Below, piece by piece: positions 19,910-34,800 of a stretch of 64,000 nt of DNA (the first letter of the stretch is position 1; each line of letters opens with the position of its first letter). A program made the position numbers and the translations under genes. This DNA is from Hyalella azteca (lineage: Eukaryota > Arthropoda > Malacostraca > Amphipoda > Hyalellidae), in contig NW_025930675.1 in the NCBI RefSeq assembly GCF_000764305.2, positions 124,001 to 188,000 of the forward strand, given 5' to 3'. The notes below the pieces were generated by a model that searched no databases, had not been told where the DNA came from, and was given only the letters and a program-made list of their open reading frames with translations.

Positions 19910-22900
19910 CACCAACACTTCATTACACAAACGTCATTAGCCATCAAACAGAATGTGATTAAGCATACTCGTATATAATTGTTGAACACCGGTAGCAAGA
20001 TTTGGACTTAACATGAAGAACTCCTCTTAATCATTGTACAGGAAGCAAGAACCTGCAGTACTAAAAGATTCAAAATTCTCACACATTGTTGAACACGGAG
20101 ACTTGCAATTCATATTATATCTAGCAAATTATAGTAAGAAAACATAATAAGAAGAGATACAAATTCGTGAAGGATGAATAAAAAATTAGTAAATAATAGC
20201 ATAAAGTACCTAGTCGGCTGAAAGAATGACAACTTAATTTTTCGTGAAAATTAAAATGTTTTCGATATAATTTCCGACGGAAAATTATATCCATATTTGC
20301 TTTGTAATGTTAACGTGTTAAACCGCAGTGCCGCGTTAACCTGCCGGTGTTCAACTTGAATAGATACAATGATGGAAGAAATCACAGAAAAATATGTGAT
20401 CAGAATTAAAATCATCAAAAGAGAATAATACTACACTATAGTTGTGTTAAAGATAACTCAAAATATTTACATCATCGGAAACATTAATAAAAATATACTA
20501 TCATAAATTACTAACAAATTCTCGATTATTATAAATAATTCATGACAAATTGAGACCGATGTTTATCCAGTTAAAGCAAAACAGGACAAATCGATGCCAT
20601 GTGCAGAAGTGCTCCGAAATAGCACACACAAATAGTACATTCTAGCACTGCAGCTGTACATAAGTTATGATGGGTTAGATTGATGGATGGAAAGCATTAT
20701 AGAAGTCAAAGTTGCAGTTAATCATGGAGTGGAAGCCCAGCCACGAGCCATTCAAAGCTTTAATGAAGATTGATTCACGGAATTCCATGTGAAATTTTTA
20801 GCCAGAAAGAGTGTCGTTTCTTACAGATTGATTAGTCAAGTATCACGTTGAATATATCAGCTAATTACTTAAAAATATAAGTGACCACGGAATAAATAAT
20901 TTTATCGTCGGAATGAAAATAACTCATGATACTTGCTGATCATACAAGGAATACGTTTCACGTCATGATGGAAAAAGTAAAAAAAACATGTGATGAACAT
21001 ACTTAAATCTTATGAGCTAGGTACAGATTCAAGCACAAATGATTGAAACGAACATCTTCCAGTCCGAAGAAGAGAGCCAATGAAAGTTAGCATATAATTT
21101 CTATCAGGAAAACCACAACACGACTTAAACTCTTCACTTCAAGTAGTAGAAGAAGTTCATAGAAAAAATTACCGAAAGGGCATAAATGTAATGAAAAAGC
21201 GAGTCAAGAGCGACGACAGAGAAAGAGACGGAGCGAGAAACTTTTCGCCAATGTCGGGAAACTCAGTCTAGTTAGAATCCCGAAATTGACAACGGAGTCC
21301 ACACTCGTGGCAGGTTAATAGCCACGCGTAATACAGTCAGACAAGTTACTCAACTTTGAATGGAGAAGTTGAGAACTAATGACGGATGGTGAGCGCAGGC
21401 TTCGCAGAGGCGCGCTTTCGCATTATTAGTGCAATTAGGCACCTCCATATAGGCTGCGGTATATGAAGCTTGGCCAAACCTTCGCTTCAATTTGTTAATG
21501 CAATCGTCAGAGAAATTTACATGAGACGAGAACAGTCTGATAACTTTTTATGATCGAATTCGTGTATTTTTGAAATGATCAGTTTATGGTATCAGCTTGA
21601 ATTGATCATGATATTTTATAACCTGAAAAATTAACACAATAAAATGCGACAAGATTTCCAACACATACACCTCGGAAGTACAAAAAGTATACCTATAACC
21701 GCATGTAATACATTTTAATGGGCTTATTACAACTTGGCAAAATGAATCCAACAATGAAAAAATTAGTAATTGAGAACATGATATTTGTGAATTAAATAAG
21801 ACAAGGCGAGCTGGAAGGTCAGTCAGTAGGGCTACATAATTACGAATGACATGATAACAAGAGCGAGTTATTCACGGCGCTGGGATTTGCCTTTGTTTCC
21901 ATACAGGCTCGCGATAATAAAGAAGCCTTAAAAATGCCCGCGTAATCAATAGCCAATTATGTGGGAGTGAAAAACATCGTCACCCGAGCAGGGAATATCG
22001 TTGGTCTGAGAGACTGAATCATGTCAGCGCTAATTGAGTGGATATAAAAACGCTACAGAGATCATGCTCCATGACGTGTCCATCAGATATTATTCAACCG
22101 TTTTGCAGAAATCGCACATTTTCCTGTTAAATACAGCTCGTTTGGCGTTAGGGTAAGAGCAAGAAAGTGCATTAATAAATAAGAGATTCAAACGACATGC
22201 ATAGTTAGGCGTCAATGATTCCGACGATGCGATTGTACAGAAATTCTATCAACGAATTTCATGACACCAGTAAAAAAAATACTGGTTTCTTATTCCAATG
22301 CAAAGCGTGCGCCAAACGCAATAAGACAAATGGATTCCGTGACGCCACTTATTCTAAGAAGCGATGGCTCCAATAGTCAACGTGATTCACTGTACGTTTC
22401 ATGAAGCTACTCATTTTACTGAGACAAAGGCTTCGAAGAGCAGTACGAGTAAGAGATATGAATGTGCTTCATGACGTCACGTTGAGCGTCCTCCCAATCT
22501 CAACAGACACGCACGATTTCAGGATCGCAAAGCGAATGACTGGCATAAAAAGCTGCAGTGCAGAACATCTGCTTCCGGCATGACGGCGCACGTTTTCGGG
22601 ATCTTGAGACTCGGTCGAATTGCAAATCTCAAACCGAAACTCTAATATGCACCTACATCATCTCATTTATGCATACATAATTATTGCTCATATATCAACA
22701 TCTGAGACGGAGACTGATCGCATAAAGTGATGAAAAACCAATGTTGATGGCAATCGGATTCAGTTCTCTGTCGTATTCTGCTATATGAACTTGTCTTTGA
22801 GTGATAAAAAGCTTAGAAAATTTTGTCCCGAAATTCAATGACATAATGGAAATGCCCAACCAACATAAAAGATAAAAAATTAATCTAATACTTGGGTCGT

Positions 22901-25550
22901 CCTTGATTCGGTGAGGATTTCTTATTTGGCAAGCGAGTTGTTCACAATGACTTCTTTGATGAGTAACCCTCAACACATCGCGATGTCGGTGCTCGGTACA
23001 AGACCTCCTGGTAGCCAAGATACATCATTTCTGAAGCCCTCTAATTAAAACATCGCCAACCACCGAAAAGAAGAGGACCGAGAGCATCAACTGATAGCAT
23101 CAACGCTCGGTCGGTCCTACATGAAGCTGTACAATTAGAGACGCGATGCGAGCGAGCAAATGCGCAGTGAATCAGCAATAATTTAGCATGGCACTAAAAA
23201 CCAACCACGCTCATTATAACAGGTTTGAAATTTAAATGTAATAAGGTCAGTGAATCTAGATGCAACGAGAAAAGGATTTCACAGGTACATTAAAATCTGT
23301 AAATTAAAAAAAATATTTTTTTTTTAAATCAAGATGTAAATATGAACTCGGATTAGACAGCTTCGCATGAAAACCTGAATATTCTTCTTCTATTAAAACA
23401 ATGTTTTGCGCACACAATTTAATACATCTAATAAATTCTCAATTTTAAAGGAACCAAAATTGGAAATGAATATATTTTCTGTGTTTGACATTGGGTTTTA
23501 AGCGTTAATGAGGCAGCAAAAGCACAAACTCATTTAAAAGTCTCAGTAATATCTCGTGCATTATTGTTATCGAAAATTTAGTACAACAACTTTCCATGTT
23601 ATTTTATCGAACAAAGGAAGGTACGAGAACTCAAGAGCGGAAGCGGAGCGCAAGATAAATTCTGAGATGAAGATCGCCGTCTCCTTCCGGACGACCGCAA
23701 AACCGCGGCCAGCGCAACGGACTGCAAGAAGCAAGGTTTGAAAACTAACGCCCTGATCATAAGTTCACTGACCACCCAAAAGGCAGCAACTGCATCTACA
23801 TGACACGTGATCAACTCGGTAAAGACATAGACTTTGATCGGAAGGTAGACAAGGATCCATAACTTCACTTTTGTCTCAAGGTTCCCAAAATTTATCAAGT
23901 TTGAAAATCAAACTTTTACAATTTAACGTGAACCTTCTACCGGAAAACTTACTCCAGAATATACAATATTTCACGCCCACTATCATGAGAGTATAAAAAA
24001 CTGAGCTCACTTTCGAAACTATTCAAATCCTTCATATATAGGTCTCTAGAAAATAAATTTTCAACGGCGGGATTATATCGAGAAATGATCACATAAAGAA
24101 TCAGCGTGGGTGTGGGCCGAATTTTATACCCCGTGGAGCGTGTTACGTTCATTTGCCTATACAAACACGATAAGGAAATAACAAGCCTGGCTTGGGATAC
24201 CATGAGAGAAATCAACACCATTGATGCAATGCGAGAACATTCATGAGGTTACAAATGATAAAAATTCTGATCTTTAATACTGAGAAGACCATTCTTAAAA
24301 TGGCTGCGACTCAGTGGCCAACCCTGATGCAACCACGCGATATTTAAATGGTTTACGCGCCGGATCTATGAAATGAATGGCATCATTGATAAGGAATGAG
24401 CAAGAACTCGTCCACTGAAGCAAATCATAGGGCGGTTTTAAGGCGACCATTAGACGAACGAACTTTATACTACTATGGTAAATATTATCAAATGAATATT
24501 TTTCAAGAGATAAGAGTCGGCCGACCATTGGTTATTGAATGGCCATCGAAAATCTGACTACGATTTCCAATGTAGTTAGTTAGCTTGAGCTTCTGGTGAG
24601 ACGCAGCGGAACATGACGACGACCAATGGCAGGGCACAAGACAAGCCATAAGACATTCATGTATTCAAGAGAATATTACGGTAGGACGCTGGCCAACAGC
24701 CATCAAGGCTTCTTCACAAGCCCAAACGTGAGGCTCGAATGACTGTATCGCGGACTTCCGACTATTTATGCGCCCAGATTTATGGGTCGCCTTGGGGAGC
24801 CAGGGTAACTTGCGTAAACGGGAATCTGGTTTGGGCAAGAGTGGGTCTATTGAATGCAATTTTTTTAGAGTAGTATCTATAAAAGGGACTGAGTCATAGC
24901 AGCCAGAAAAAAACAGTTGCGGCAGTTCTGATGCTAATTAATACCTATTAGAAATAATACCTGCTCAGACAATTTATATATAGTAGGCCATCGTCTATCA
25001 TTTTAAATACCCGTCGTTTATGAGAAAAATAAAAAAAATCTACAGCAACAAAATATCTCAACACGTACGTTTTCTTGGACCTGGATTAAATTAATTACGA
25101 CACAAATGAAAAACGTAATATTACCAATGAAAATTCAGGCCGGTATGTAAACAAGTGTCGTTCGAAAACTCCATGAACAATTAATTTTTCTGCTTCAAGT
25201 AGGCCATAAGTGCATCCTTAACGCCAGTGCGCCTAAGCGTGCGTTCAGCGTACGCACATGGACAAGCGAGCGAAGGGAGGCGCATGCATATAAATCAGCG
25301 AGCGGACGCATAACGTATCCGCACCGAAGTTTTTCTCTCACTGTAATGGAGGTTATGGTCCGTTTAATAGCTTGATCCATCAACGCGGGTTTGTTGGAGG
25401 CATTTTTACGACCTTCATTGGTTTTAACGGATTTTTCATCGCTCAGTTTGAGAACAATTGCAGGCTATTTTGGTGCTCCAATAATGCCCCAAACAGGCTC
25501 AGCTGCAGGGCCTTGTAGTACCACCAGAACCATAGAATGGTTCACAACTG
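19910..25550. other. AT-rich non-coding DNA upstream of the Robo Ig1 exon
   Basis: This is probably the robo intron preceding Ig1, or 5' flank. No signal-peptide exon or other gene was recognised. A small hairpin (accagta / tactggt with an A-rich loop) lies near 22265-22287. Confidence 0.4.
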
Positions 25551-25551
25551 A

Positions 25552-25856
25552 CCTATTATACTGAAGATACGAATGAGATTTGTGAATCTCGTAGGGCATC
25601 TTTATTCAGGTTGCCTATTATACTGACGTACGAATTAAATTTATTAATCTCGTAGGGCATCTCGATTCAGGTTACCCATTATACTGACGCACGAATGCAA
25701 TTAATTAATCTCGAAGGGCATCTTTATTCAGGTTGCCTATTATACTGACGTACGAATTAAATTTATTAATCTCGTAGGGCATCTCGATTCAGGTTCCCTA
25801 TTATACTGACGTATGAATGAAATTTATGAATCTCGTAAGGCATATAAATTCGGTTC
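25552..25856. repeat. 61-bp satellite with alternating (dimeric) units, 5 copies
   Basis: Units opening cctattatactgacgtacga start at 25552, 25614, 25675, 25736 and about 25797. Copies 2 and 4 share ctcgattcaggtt endings and near-identical bodies, while copies 1 and 3 end in tttattcaggttg. The true repeat unit is therefore a dimer of about 122 bases. Confidence 0.9.
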
Positions 25857-25859
25857 ACC

Positions 25860-28800
25860 GCCAAGTCACCAAAAATACAATCAAAAAAATATTCTGCCCC
25901 GAGGTCACACAACATCAGACATCTCCGTCGAAAGTGAAAATAAAATTCCATTGAAACCTAAACTGCGAACCTTCACACAATTTTGGTACCTGCGCACAGT
26001 GTGAGCTTTCACAGGCCGCGAAAAAAATGTTTGTCCATTGTATTCTTTTGCAAAGGCGGAAGGAATGCCTGGCAGTTTTATTGAAGAAAAAGATGTTTAC
26101 GACTATTCACCGTAAACAAGCCTCGGTGTGGCTGTGGGAATATTTGATCAACGACCTCATTAAGCGTTATGGGCGAATGACGGACGGTCTACAATTGTTG
26201 CTGTATTGGCCAACGTTAATGCACATTTATTTTTCAGAGGGAGTAAATTCTGATAGTAAGGGATTGAGAGCGACAGTGATTTGTGACAGAGCAATTCACT
26301 ATTGAACGCCACAACACAATACGCAATAAGATAAATTCCAAAGGAGCTGTGCAAAGGAATGCAAATGAACGACACGAGTTTAACATTTCTTGGAGATTGG
26401 AAATTGGGATATTTTAGTTGTGATGAATTTTAATCCATTCAATTACTGTCATACATTGAAATTGTAATTTAAAATCAATTTTCAACAACGTGGGGCAAGA
26501 TGAATCTTCCAACAAAAAATTTAAATGGCAGTGCCGAGAAGCACGATAAAACTATAAATGTAAGCTATAGTTCAATATTGCACAAAAATCATTAGATAAT
26601 AAAATTAGCTAAAATCGGTCTTGCCTCGTGTAAGAAGAAGGCAACTGAAGAATATAAAATCCCATGTTGCGAAAAAATATGCAAAGAAACAAATTGTATT
26701 TCCAGTAATTGGAGGTGCTATATCCAAATTTTATAAACATTATAAGTTAATTACACCTAATAGAAGAAGTTGATATATATTTTGGAAACGAAGACCTAAA
26801 TTTATAACTTCATCAATAAATCCCAAGCTTACAGCAGATCTTCAAATAGAAATTTAAAAATTCACAACTAATGTCAGATACTTAGCATGCATGAATTATA
26901 AAGAATAACTTATACAAGCTACCCGACAAATGTAAATATGGTATCAATGAAGGCACACGCAAGCCTTTACATTTCGTTGGAAGCTTGAAAATTTGTCCAG
27001 GACAACCCGCTATTCCGTTCATTCACGGGAGAAATTCCTGACTTTCGAGGCTAGGTTGTTGGGGCCGCACAATAAAAAATTGTATGAGTTTGTAACTCCG
27101 TCAGCTAATTACTGACAGTTTTTCATATTTAATTCACCTTTAACAGATGAAAAAATGGTCGTAACGTGTTTCGAGAGTCAGTCTCCCAGCGTACATTCCT
27201 GTGAATTCAAAGATTAAACTACAAAACTGTAAACAAAAAAGTCAAGATATAAAGAATTACTAAACACGACACAAACTTTAAAGTTTTCCCGCCTTTAATT
27301 AAAATTTCAATCAACCATGCAATTCTAAACCGCTAATTCCAGCACGACTTTCCGCAGCGTATCAATGATACCGAAGTGTATTCGGTATGTCGACAGTGAG
27401 CGAAAGTCCCATGCAGTAACGGCCAGCATGCAAACGTCGGCAGCGTTACCAACAATTACATCTCGTAACGCGCTTATCCTCGACCAACACTCGATCAATT
27501 CTCTCCATTGCTTCCCTCCCGCCTTCCTTTCACGAGAGACCCTCGATTGGGCACTCAATCAATTCCAGTGTTTTTTCTGGTGCCATGTACAGTGCGGGCA
27601 AAAAGTCCGTCTGAAAACAGTGAGAAAGTAAACGCGTATTCAGGGTAATTTTATAGATGCTTTATGGATGTGATTTGAAAAACGTACTCGTTTCTAAATC
27701 GTTTCTAATTCACGCACCGGTAAAGTGATTTTAAAGTAATGCCAAATTACTTTAATTTTTTATTCCAAAATTAAAATAGACAATTTTTCAAAATTATCAA
27801 CAGCTTACAAATGAAATTTTTGTAGCAAAGTACCTCGATACTTTTAATAAGAGGACACTTCGCCAACAATTTTTATGTGCAATGCTAAAAGATCGAATTG
27901 ACATTTGTTTTTCAACAGTTATGAACTTTGGCGTGGCGCGGTACCCAGGGGTGCGCACGCTATAGACCAGCACAAGGTTCTGAAGGGCGTCATGGGAAAG
28001 GCGCCTCTAGGGGCGCCACGGGAAGGACGCCGCATGGTCGAGGACGGCGCCTATTGTCGTCTCGTAGCTATTTATTGCCAGAACCTGTCAGTCCTGTACA
28101 GAATAATTCAGTCTATGCAGAAGAGCCTCCAAGCTTCTAGCATCTCATGTCTGCAGAGAAACTCTAAACTGCACACTCGGTATCAGGTATTAGAGCCGCA
28201 ACCCAAAACATGATCGACATTATCTCAATTCGATGCATCAAGATAATCTACAGCTTACGTATATATAGGAGTAAAATGCGATCCCCCGTACACTTATCAG
28301 AATATAGGGATTTTCGTAATGATGTCCTTCCTTTTTCTTCAAGGGGCACGTTTAAATATACCTTATTTATGAGATTAGTACAAATAAATTCGTTTTCGTC
28401 AACGGGACAGTGCTTAAAAATCTAAAAATATAATTAACTGCGTAGGAACTATAAACCTTGATAATCATAATCAGCTCACGCGCATACATTTACAGTCCCC
28501 ACCTAATGCTATTTTTCATTAGAACAACACCATGAAGCGTCACTATGACATTACCTAGCACAAAACTGCTCCTAAAACAACAGCATGAAGCGTCGGTTTA
28601 TCAATACCTAGCACGAAATTTACAAGTGTGCAACACCATGCATGCCGCGCAGCAAATCTCGCATCACTTACTAAGCCAACAGAGAGCAAATAATTCCATG
28701 CCATAAATCCAGGTGCGTTATAAATTGCATTCAATGACCCCCAAGCAGCGGCCTGATTTATTGAAGAAACCTGACGTTCCTTCCTTGGACTCTCACCACG

Positions 28801-31800
28801 ACGACTGCGGAGAACTTGAGCCTAAACTTCGATAGGCCACTTTATGAATTTACGTCAATAGCCAATAAAGAAAACTTATTCGAGGATCAGGCAGAGTAAA
28901 ACACTAACAGTAATTTAAAAATTGAAAAATAGTCGATGTGAACCTTGCAGTTGAGTTTAAAAGTTAATTATGTAAACGTGACTGGGACTGAGGCAATTTC
29001 TCGGCCAAATACTAAAACATTTTTCATTAGAATCTCAAACTTCAAATTGTTCTATGCACTTTAATTCTTACCAAACTATAACAACTACGAAAAATGCGCC
29101 AGTCGGTATAAGTCATATACCTTCGCGCCACTCCTATATAGTAGCGCCTTAAACTACGGCTAATATTTTTACTAATGAGGCTAAATTAATCGGACGATGA
29201 TGCCTAAAATTGCAATACCGACTACTCAACAAAAGATATTCATGTATTATATGGTGAATATGATTGTAATTTCTAAATTGCAATACACGTTAGAGTGAGT
29301 TCGAAAGTGAATATTTTGCCTGTAAAAGCGTAAACGCTAGCCAGGCACATGTCAAGCAAACTTTGGACGCACTCACGGAGATCGCAGCGGCTGGTTCCCA
29401 TTACCTGGAATTACAACATTCATCTTCCTAGGAGCAGCCACTCTCATCACTTCTCACCGCGGTCGAAAGCAGCCGTGCTTTGAACGCTTGGTTCTCACAA
29501 GACAAATTATCATGAAACATTTAACATAAAATACGAGAATGATTCACATTTATTAACAATACTCACATCGTGTTTTACAAAAATAACGTCTATATTTTCA
29601 AGTTTTATTTTGGTGCTCTGGGTGGTTTTTCATGCCAATATAAAACATCTGGCTGTTCGGTGGATAATTTTGTTTTATTGTGATCAAAACTCTCTAGTGT
29701 GCAAAAATAAACTGAGAACAACCGAGATTCACGCAGCTCCCTGGAATGAGAAGTCCTCTTCTTTACAGCCAGCACTAAAACGGCACCAAGGATCTACTCG
29801 CAGCGTCGGTATCTGTCTAAAAAGAACCATGTTCCGCTGGTAAATATGCTACGGTCGGGTAGCCCGATATCTTATTACGTGGCCTATAAAAAACGTCAAT
29901 GGAGATGCAGCATCACAATTCAGAGCCGCGAAGTCCATTGATTGCGACGTAAGTCCGTACGTGTGTACACGTTGAACAGTTGGTTGAAAAAGAGAGAGGG
30001 GAGGGTGCTTCTATTCATCATCTCGGCACCCTTTAGAATGCCCTGTGCTCTCGGCCCCATATCTAATTCACAAAACCAAACACTCGCACAAAGATCTCCT
30101 CGAAAGCTCCAATCGATTCGTTTCGGCTAACGCGTTATCGAATTTCAAATCCACAATCTGGCGCTGTTTAGAAATGCGAAAACTGAAACGAAGACTCTGG
30201 GGGTTGATTATTTAAAGTGTCCATAATCCAAATTTGTCATTGTTGATAACATTCGTAGTTCATCAAACCTCCTGGGAATTATATTTTAATCATATATTGA
30301 TCAAGAATTTGCGTTTTTTGACATCCACAGCTGCGACTTGGTTAACTAGCAAAACCGGTCGTACTAAAAACATTGAGGTGATAAAGGCGTTCACGCGTCG
30401 TGGCTGGGTGTATCAAAATATAAGCTAAATTCATATGAATTAATATTCAAACGATAAAGTTTGCGTGAAGAGATCATCAACAAATAGTCAGCGACCAACC
30501 TTGTCTCTTCCGCGTCGGCTATATTTTAGAGTGAAATTTTCAAATGCGCTTGCGCCGCGACAACGGCTCAGCTTTGTGTTCGGCCGACGTTTCATTAATT
30601 TCAAGAGAGCTTTACGCAGCAAAGACTCATAAGCACAAGAAAAGACTCCCGTGTTTTGATTCATTTATTATAACAAGCGACACGGGAATTCACATTCGTT
30701 AAAAATGTCCTCAAGGAAAACTAGGGCGGAATTTTGTTCGAGCGCTCCTTTCAAAGGATGAGATCCATTATGCTTGTATGGGCGGAGTTCTGTATGTTGG
30801 TCGAAATAGAGCAAGCGAACAACTCTACCGGCATAACAACGGTAAGTACTCAAAACTACAGCATTTATGCTTGGTTTATCGCATTCATTTCAAAATAACG
30901 ATGCTAATGATTTCAGAAGCCAAACTACTAATAACTCCTTGTAATAAACTAGAAATCTATTTTAAGCTAGTTTCGTCAACCAAAAACTAATAAAAAATTG
31001 ATCAATAGTTTTTGATTGATATTTCTTTAAATTTTTATGAGGGAAACCTTCGCTCACAAATAGTACACGCCTAATTACACACAAAAACTCGCATGCAAAT
31101 TATTTCAGTCTGGGATTAGCATACGCAAGTGATCATCATATCGTTATGGCGCAGCACGGAGTCATTACGGCGAAACAAGCCGGAAATTTTTATTCAGAAC
31201 AACATGCGTTCCATTATTCGATGCAGGTGATGTGAACTGAAAGGTTTCTTTGCCCTGCCATTAAATTTGCATGCCACCATATGAGCCGACTCGTCCGGTT
31301 TTGTTTTCGAACCTGCGACGGTTCCAGAACTTGTGATGCATGCAATATTGTCATTCTAAATGTCACGCTGAAATTTCATTCGATCGTTTTCCTTATTCGT
31401 CAATTCTTGCGACGAAAAACATTATTAAAAACTCCAAAATAAAAGCAAGTCAATTTGGAAAAATGAGAAAAAATAATGGCTGGTTACATAGTGTACTAAA
31501 GTTATTCCATAACCCACATAACTTATGATTTTATTCGATCAAAGTACTGCTAGATTTCAAGGATAGACATTTGATACAACGCATCGAATAATAAAAGAAA
31601 ATTGCCGGCAACACTATACTTAAAGAATAAATTCAAAATGAAAATGATCACGCAAATATATGAAAAATAAAATAGACTGCATAGAGGTAACATCAGATTT
31701 AAAAGAGCAGAGGAATAGAAGTGACAGTTCCTTGACATTATTGTCACAGATGGACGGCAGTATATGTACACGTATGCAGCGGGGCAGCAACGCAGAGTAT

Positions 31801-34800
31801 AAAGTTGCTATCAAACAAACCGGTTATGGCATCGCCTGCATCCCGCACTTTTATGATCATTTTATTCATTTTTTGTTGTACTTCAGCTTGCAATATAGTC
31901 TTCGATTGCTTTCCGACACACCACATTAAAGGGAAAACCGCAAATTTCTTCTTGTCATAACGCATTTAAAACTTGAGCCAGCTGAGCGTATAAGCATTAA
32001 AATGGCCAATGATTTATTGGAAGAAAAGTTTGATGAAGTATCATGTTGACGTAAAACTTTTGAAGAAGGATTGTGCGTACGCATCTTCTTCCGTGCGCAG
32101 CGCATGTTATTATTATCTTATATCATTGTGCCTAAGATCTCGAAAAAACTAAATACGATACGACGTCCCTGAAGACAGTTTGTCACCAATATATTGTTCA
32201 CTTTAGCTACAGCTGAACATCGTCCTAAGCTTGCAACATTGAAGCACATTTGTCGCTCGCAACTTAGACGAAGCACACAATTCGTCACGCAGGACCTATA
32301 GCGACGATTGACTTAGCCAACTTTCCCCAAACACTCGTTCTTTCTGATTAAAAATAATCAAGCGTGAGTGTGTAGCCAAGAGGAAAAATTCTATTTGTAT
32401 CGATCCTACATGCAATGCGCAGCAATTCTACCTGAATTGAAAAAGGCTTTGAGAAACGACCTCTTCATTTTCGCACGAGTGTAACGTAAACATGACGCGA
32501 AGTATCGAACAAATCTTGGGTTCGTGACACAGTATAATTGTCTAGACCGGCCCATTGCAAGAAAACAACACTCAAGTGCACCTAATGGCATCAAATGATG
32601 CAGTGCTGGTCAATAGCATTATATGGCTGGCGTCTGAACGGTCAATAAATGCCCTGCGCGTAGCTAGTTCAGTGCGCCGAAATCGAACTTATTTCGCGGG
32701 CTAAGCCCGCGAAATTGAACAAGAAAGCTTAATGTTACAACCCGCCTTCGCGCCGAAGGTGAGGTTTTCTAAAGGGGAGTATTATAAATGAGTTTTGAGA
32801 ATACACGGCCGGTGTTTGTTAGATGTGTTATTTTGTTTGTTGAGATTTTGTATGGAAGTAAGTATATAGATGGGAGTGACGGGTGCTGAGAGATGTGTGC
32901 GCGGGCACGCATTTGGTATATATTAGTGTATTGTTGAAAGTAAATTTGATTGATGTGTGTTTGTTAATGTGATTTATATTTATATATGTATTGTATATGT
33001 ATATGTTTTATTGGTTGTACGTCGTAGACTGGTAATGATTGGGGGTATGTTCGGTTATCTGGTTTTCGTTTACGTTCAAACTGAACCCGGATACGTTTAA
33101 AACATTTCAAGACGTCTACAGACGTCATCTTCGTGACATGAAAATTAGGAGTACAAGTCGGTAAAATAATTTCTAAATTTCGCTGAACTAAACAACGTCG
33201 CTGAACTAAACAAGATATTGGCTTCAAAGAAAATATTGCTCAATAGCAAACAGCTATACATAGTGCAAGCCATCCTATCTTCAACGTAAAAACGCATAAA
33301 AAAGGTGTGGGAGCGCTCACTCGGTACAAAACGTAAGTGATGAGAATTCTCGGCCGGCTGATCATCGGCCATAAGAAGTCCACCTATAATCAGCGTGTCA
33401 TTTCAAAATGGACAGCGGCTACATCCCGGCAGTCAAGGCGATTTCGTGGACGTGATGGACGTCTCATTCAGCAATTGATCCTCTCTGATGCATGTCCAAT
33501 TTTGTGCATTGGAATTTCGTGGTCATGTAGCGAAGATAGCCTCGCGAATGGATGCGAGACTTCACTATGCTAATTCAAGCATTGACGAGTGCAGACAGTT
33601 CTTCTCCACAAAACCTGAGACGTGGGCACAAGAGAAAAGCTATTGTACCCGAGCAATGCATGTATTCAAGAATATCACGCTTATGTTGGCGAAGAGATTG
33701 TATTAAATCACTTATGTATATAACTGTACATTCAACGATTGAAAAATATTGAATAAAAACACCAAAACATGTTGAGAAGTTTTTAATTGCGTACTTTACT
33801 TCACGGCGTAAATTGTAGCAGTATTTCTTAATGTAGATAGATATATTATATCTGAAGAGGTTTTCTATGCATCGCATCAAATGCCTTGCCAGGAAGATGC
33901 AAACAAATGATGCATACAGTTTGCACTTTCCGTTCATTATTCATTTCACGTATGAACAATATTCGAATATACTTTCGAACCTGTTGGCGTGGGCAGCAAA
34001 TGTTCAGAACAGATGTCTCGTCTTGAATATGGGCAGCTGATCCATCCAAGATCAATCAATAAGAACATCGTTCGATTTTATCAGCAGTGATCAATGTTGG
34101 TGCGTTGGATGCATTCAAGCAGTGGCATATGCGCTGCTGCTGTCAAACGACTGCCTAAGAAGGCTTCCTATTCCTTATGCAGAATATGCCGCCTGGCAGC
34201 CAGACGGACATTTGCTAATCGTAAAAAAGCAGATGAAACAAGGCCGGCCGAGCATAAAACATTGAAAAGCTGCTGATAATCTGCATATTACAATAAAGAA
34301 GACTGCGGCCCAGTTATTTTAAGCGGCTATATTTATGTCAGGGATGGTTTAAATGAAGTGATAGAACTGAACGCTACAAGAGGCACGGCAATCATTTTGC
34401 TTGGCGCCCGGAGTAATATAAATTACTTCAAAGCATTTTCTTCCGAAGTAATATGAATTAATAATCAACATTTAATCCAATATTTGTATTCGTACTCATT
34501 TACAATTACGTTTACATGCATGAAAAGAGCGATGATAATTTCCTGAGTACTAAATGAATCAAATAAAAAGCGTTTGTTTGTTTTTTTTTTATCCCTTGCG
34601 TCTCCATAGCAGAGAGACGGTTCGTAAAGTTTAAACGTAGTATGACGTAGGAGAATAAATATTTTTTTAAGAAAATTATGACCAAAAAGCGTACTTGGCC
34701 CCATCAACAATGTACACTCTTATTTTGAATCGAGCACGAGTTCCCACATAACAAAGAACGCTCTTCATGGCTCCTTTATAGGGTCGACTCATCTTACGAA

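Noticed and set aside
33337..33752. Overlapping plus-strand frames with a weak flavour of a Tc1-type transposase
   Set aside because: No catalytic motif, no terminal repeats and no stretch I can align with confidence.
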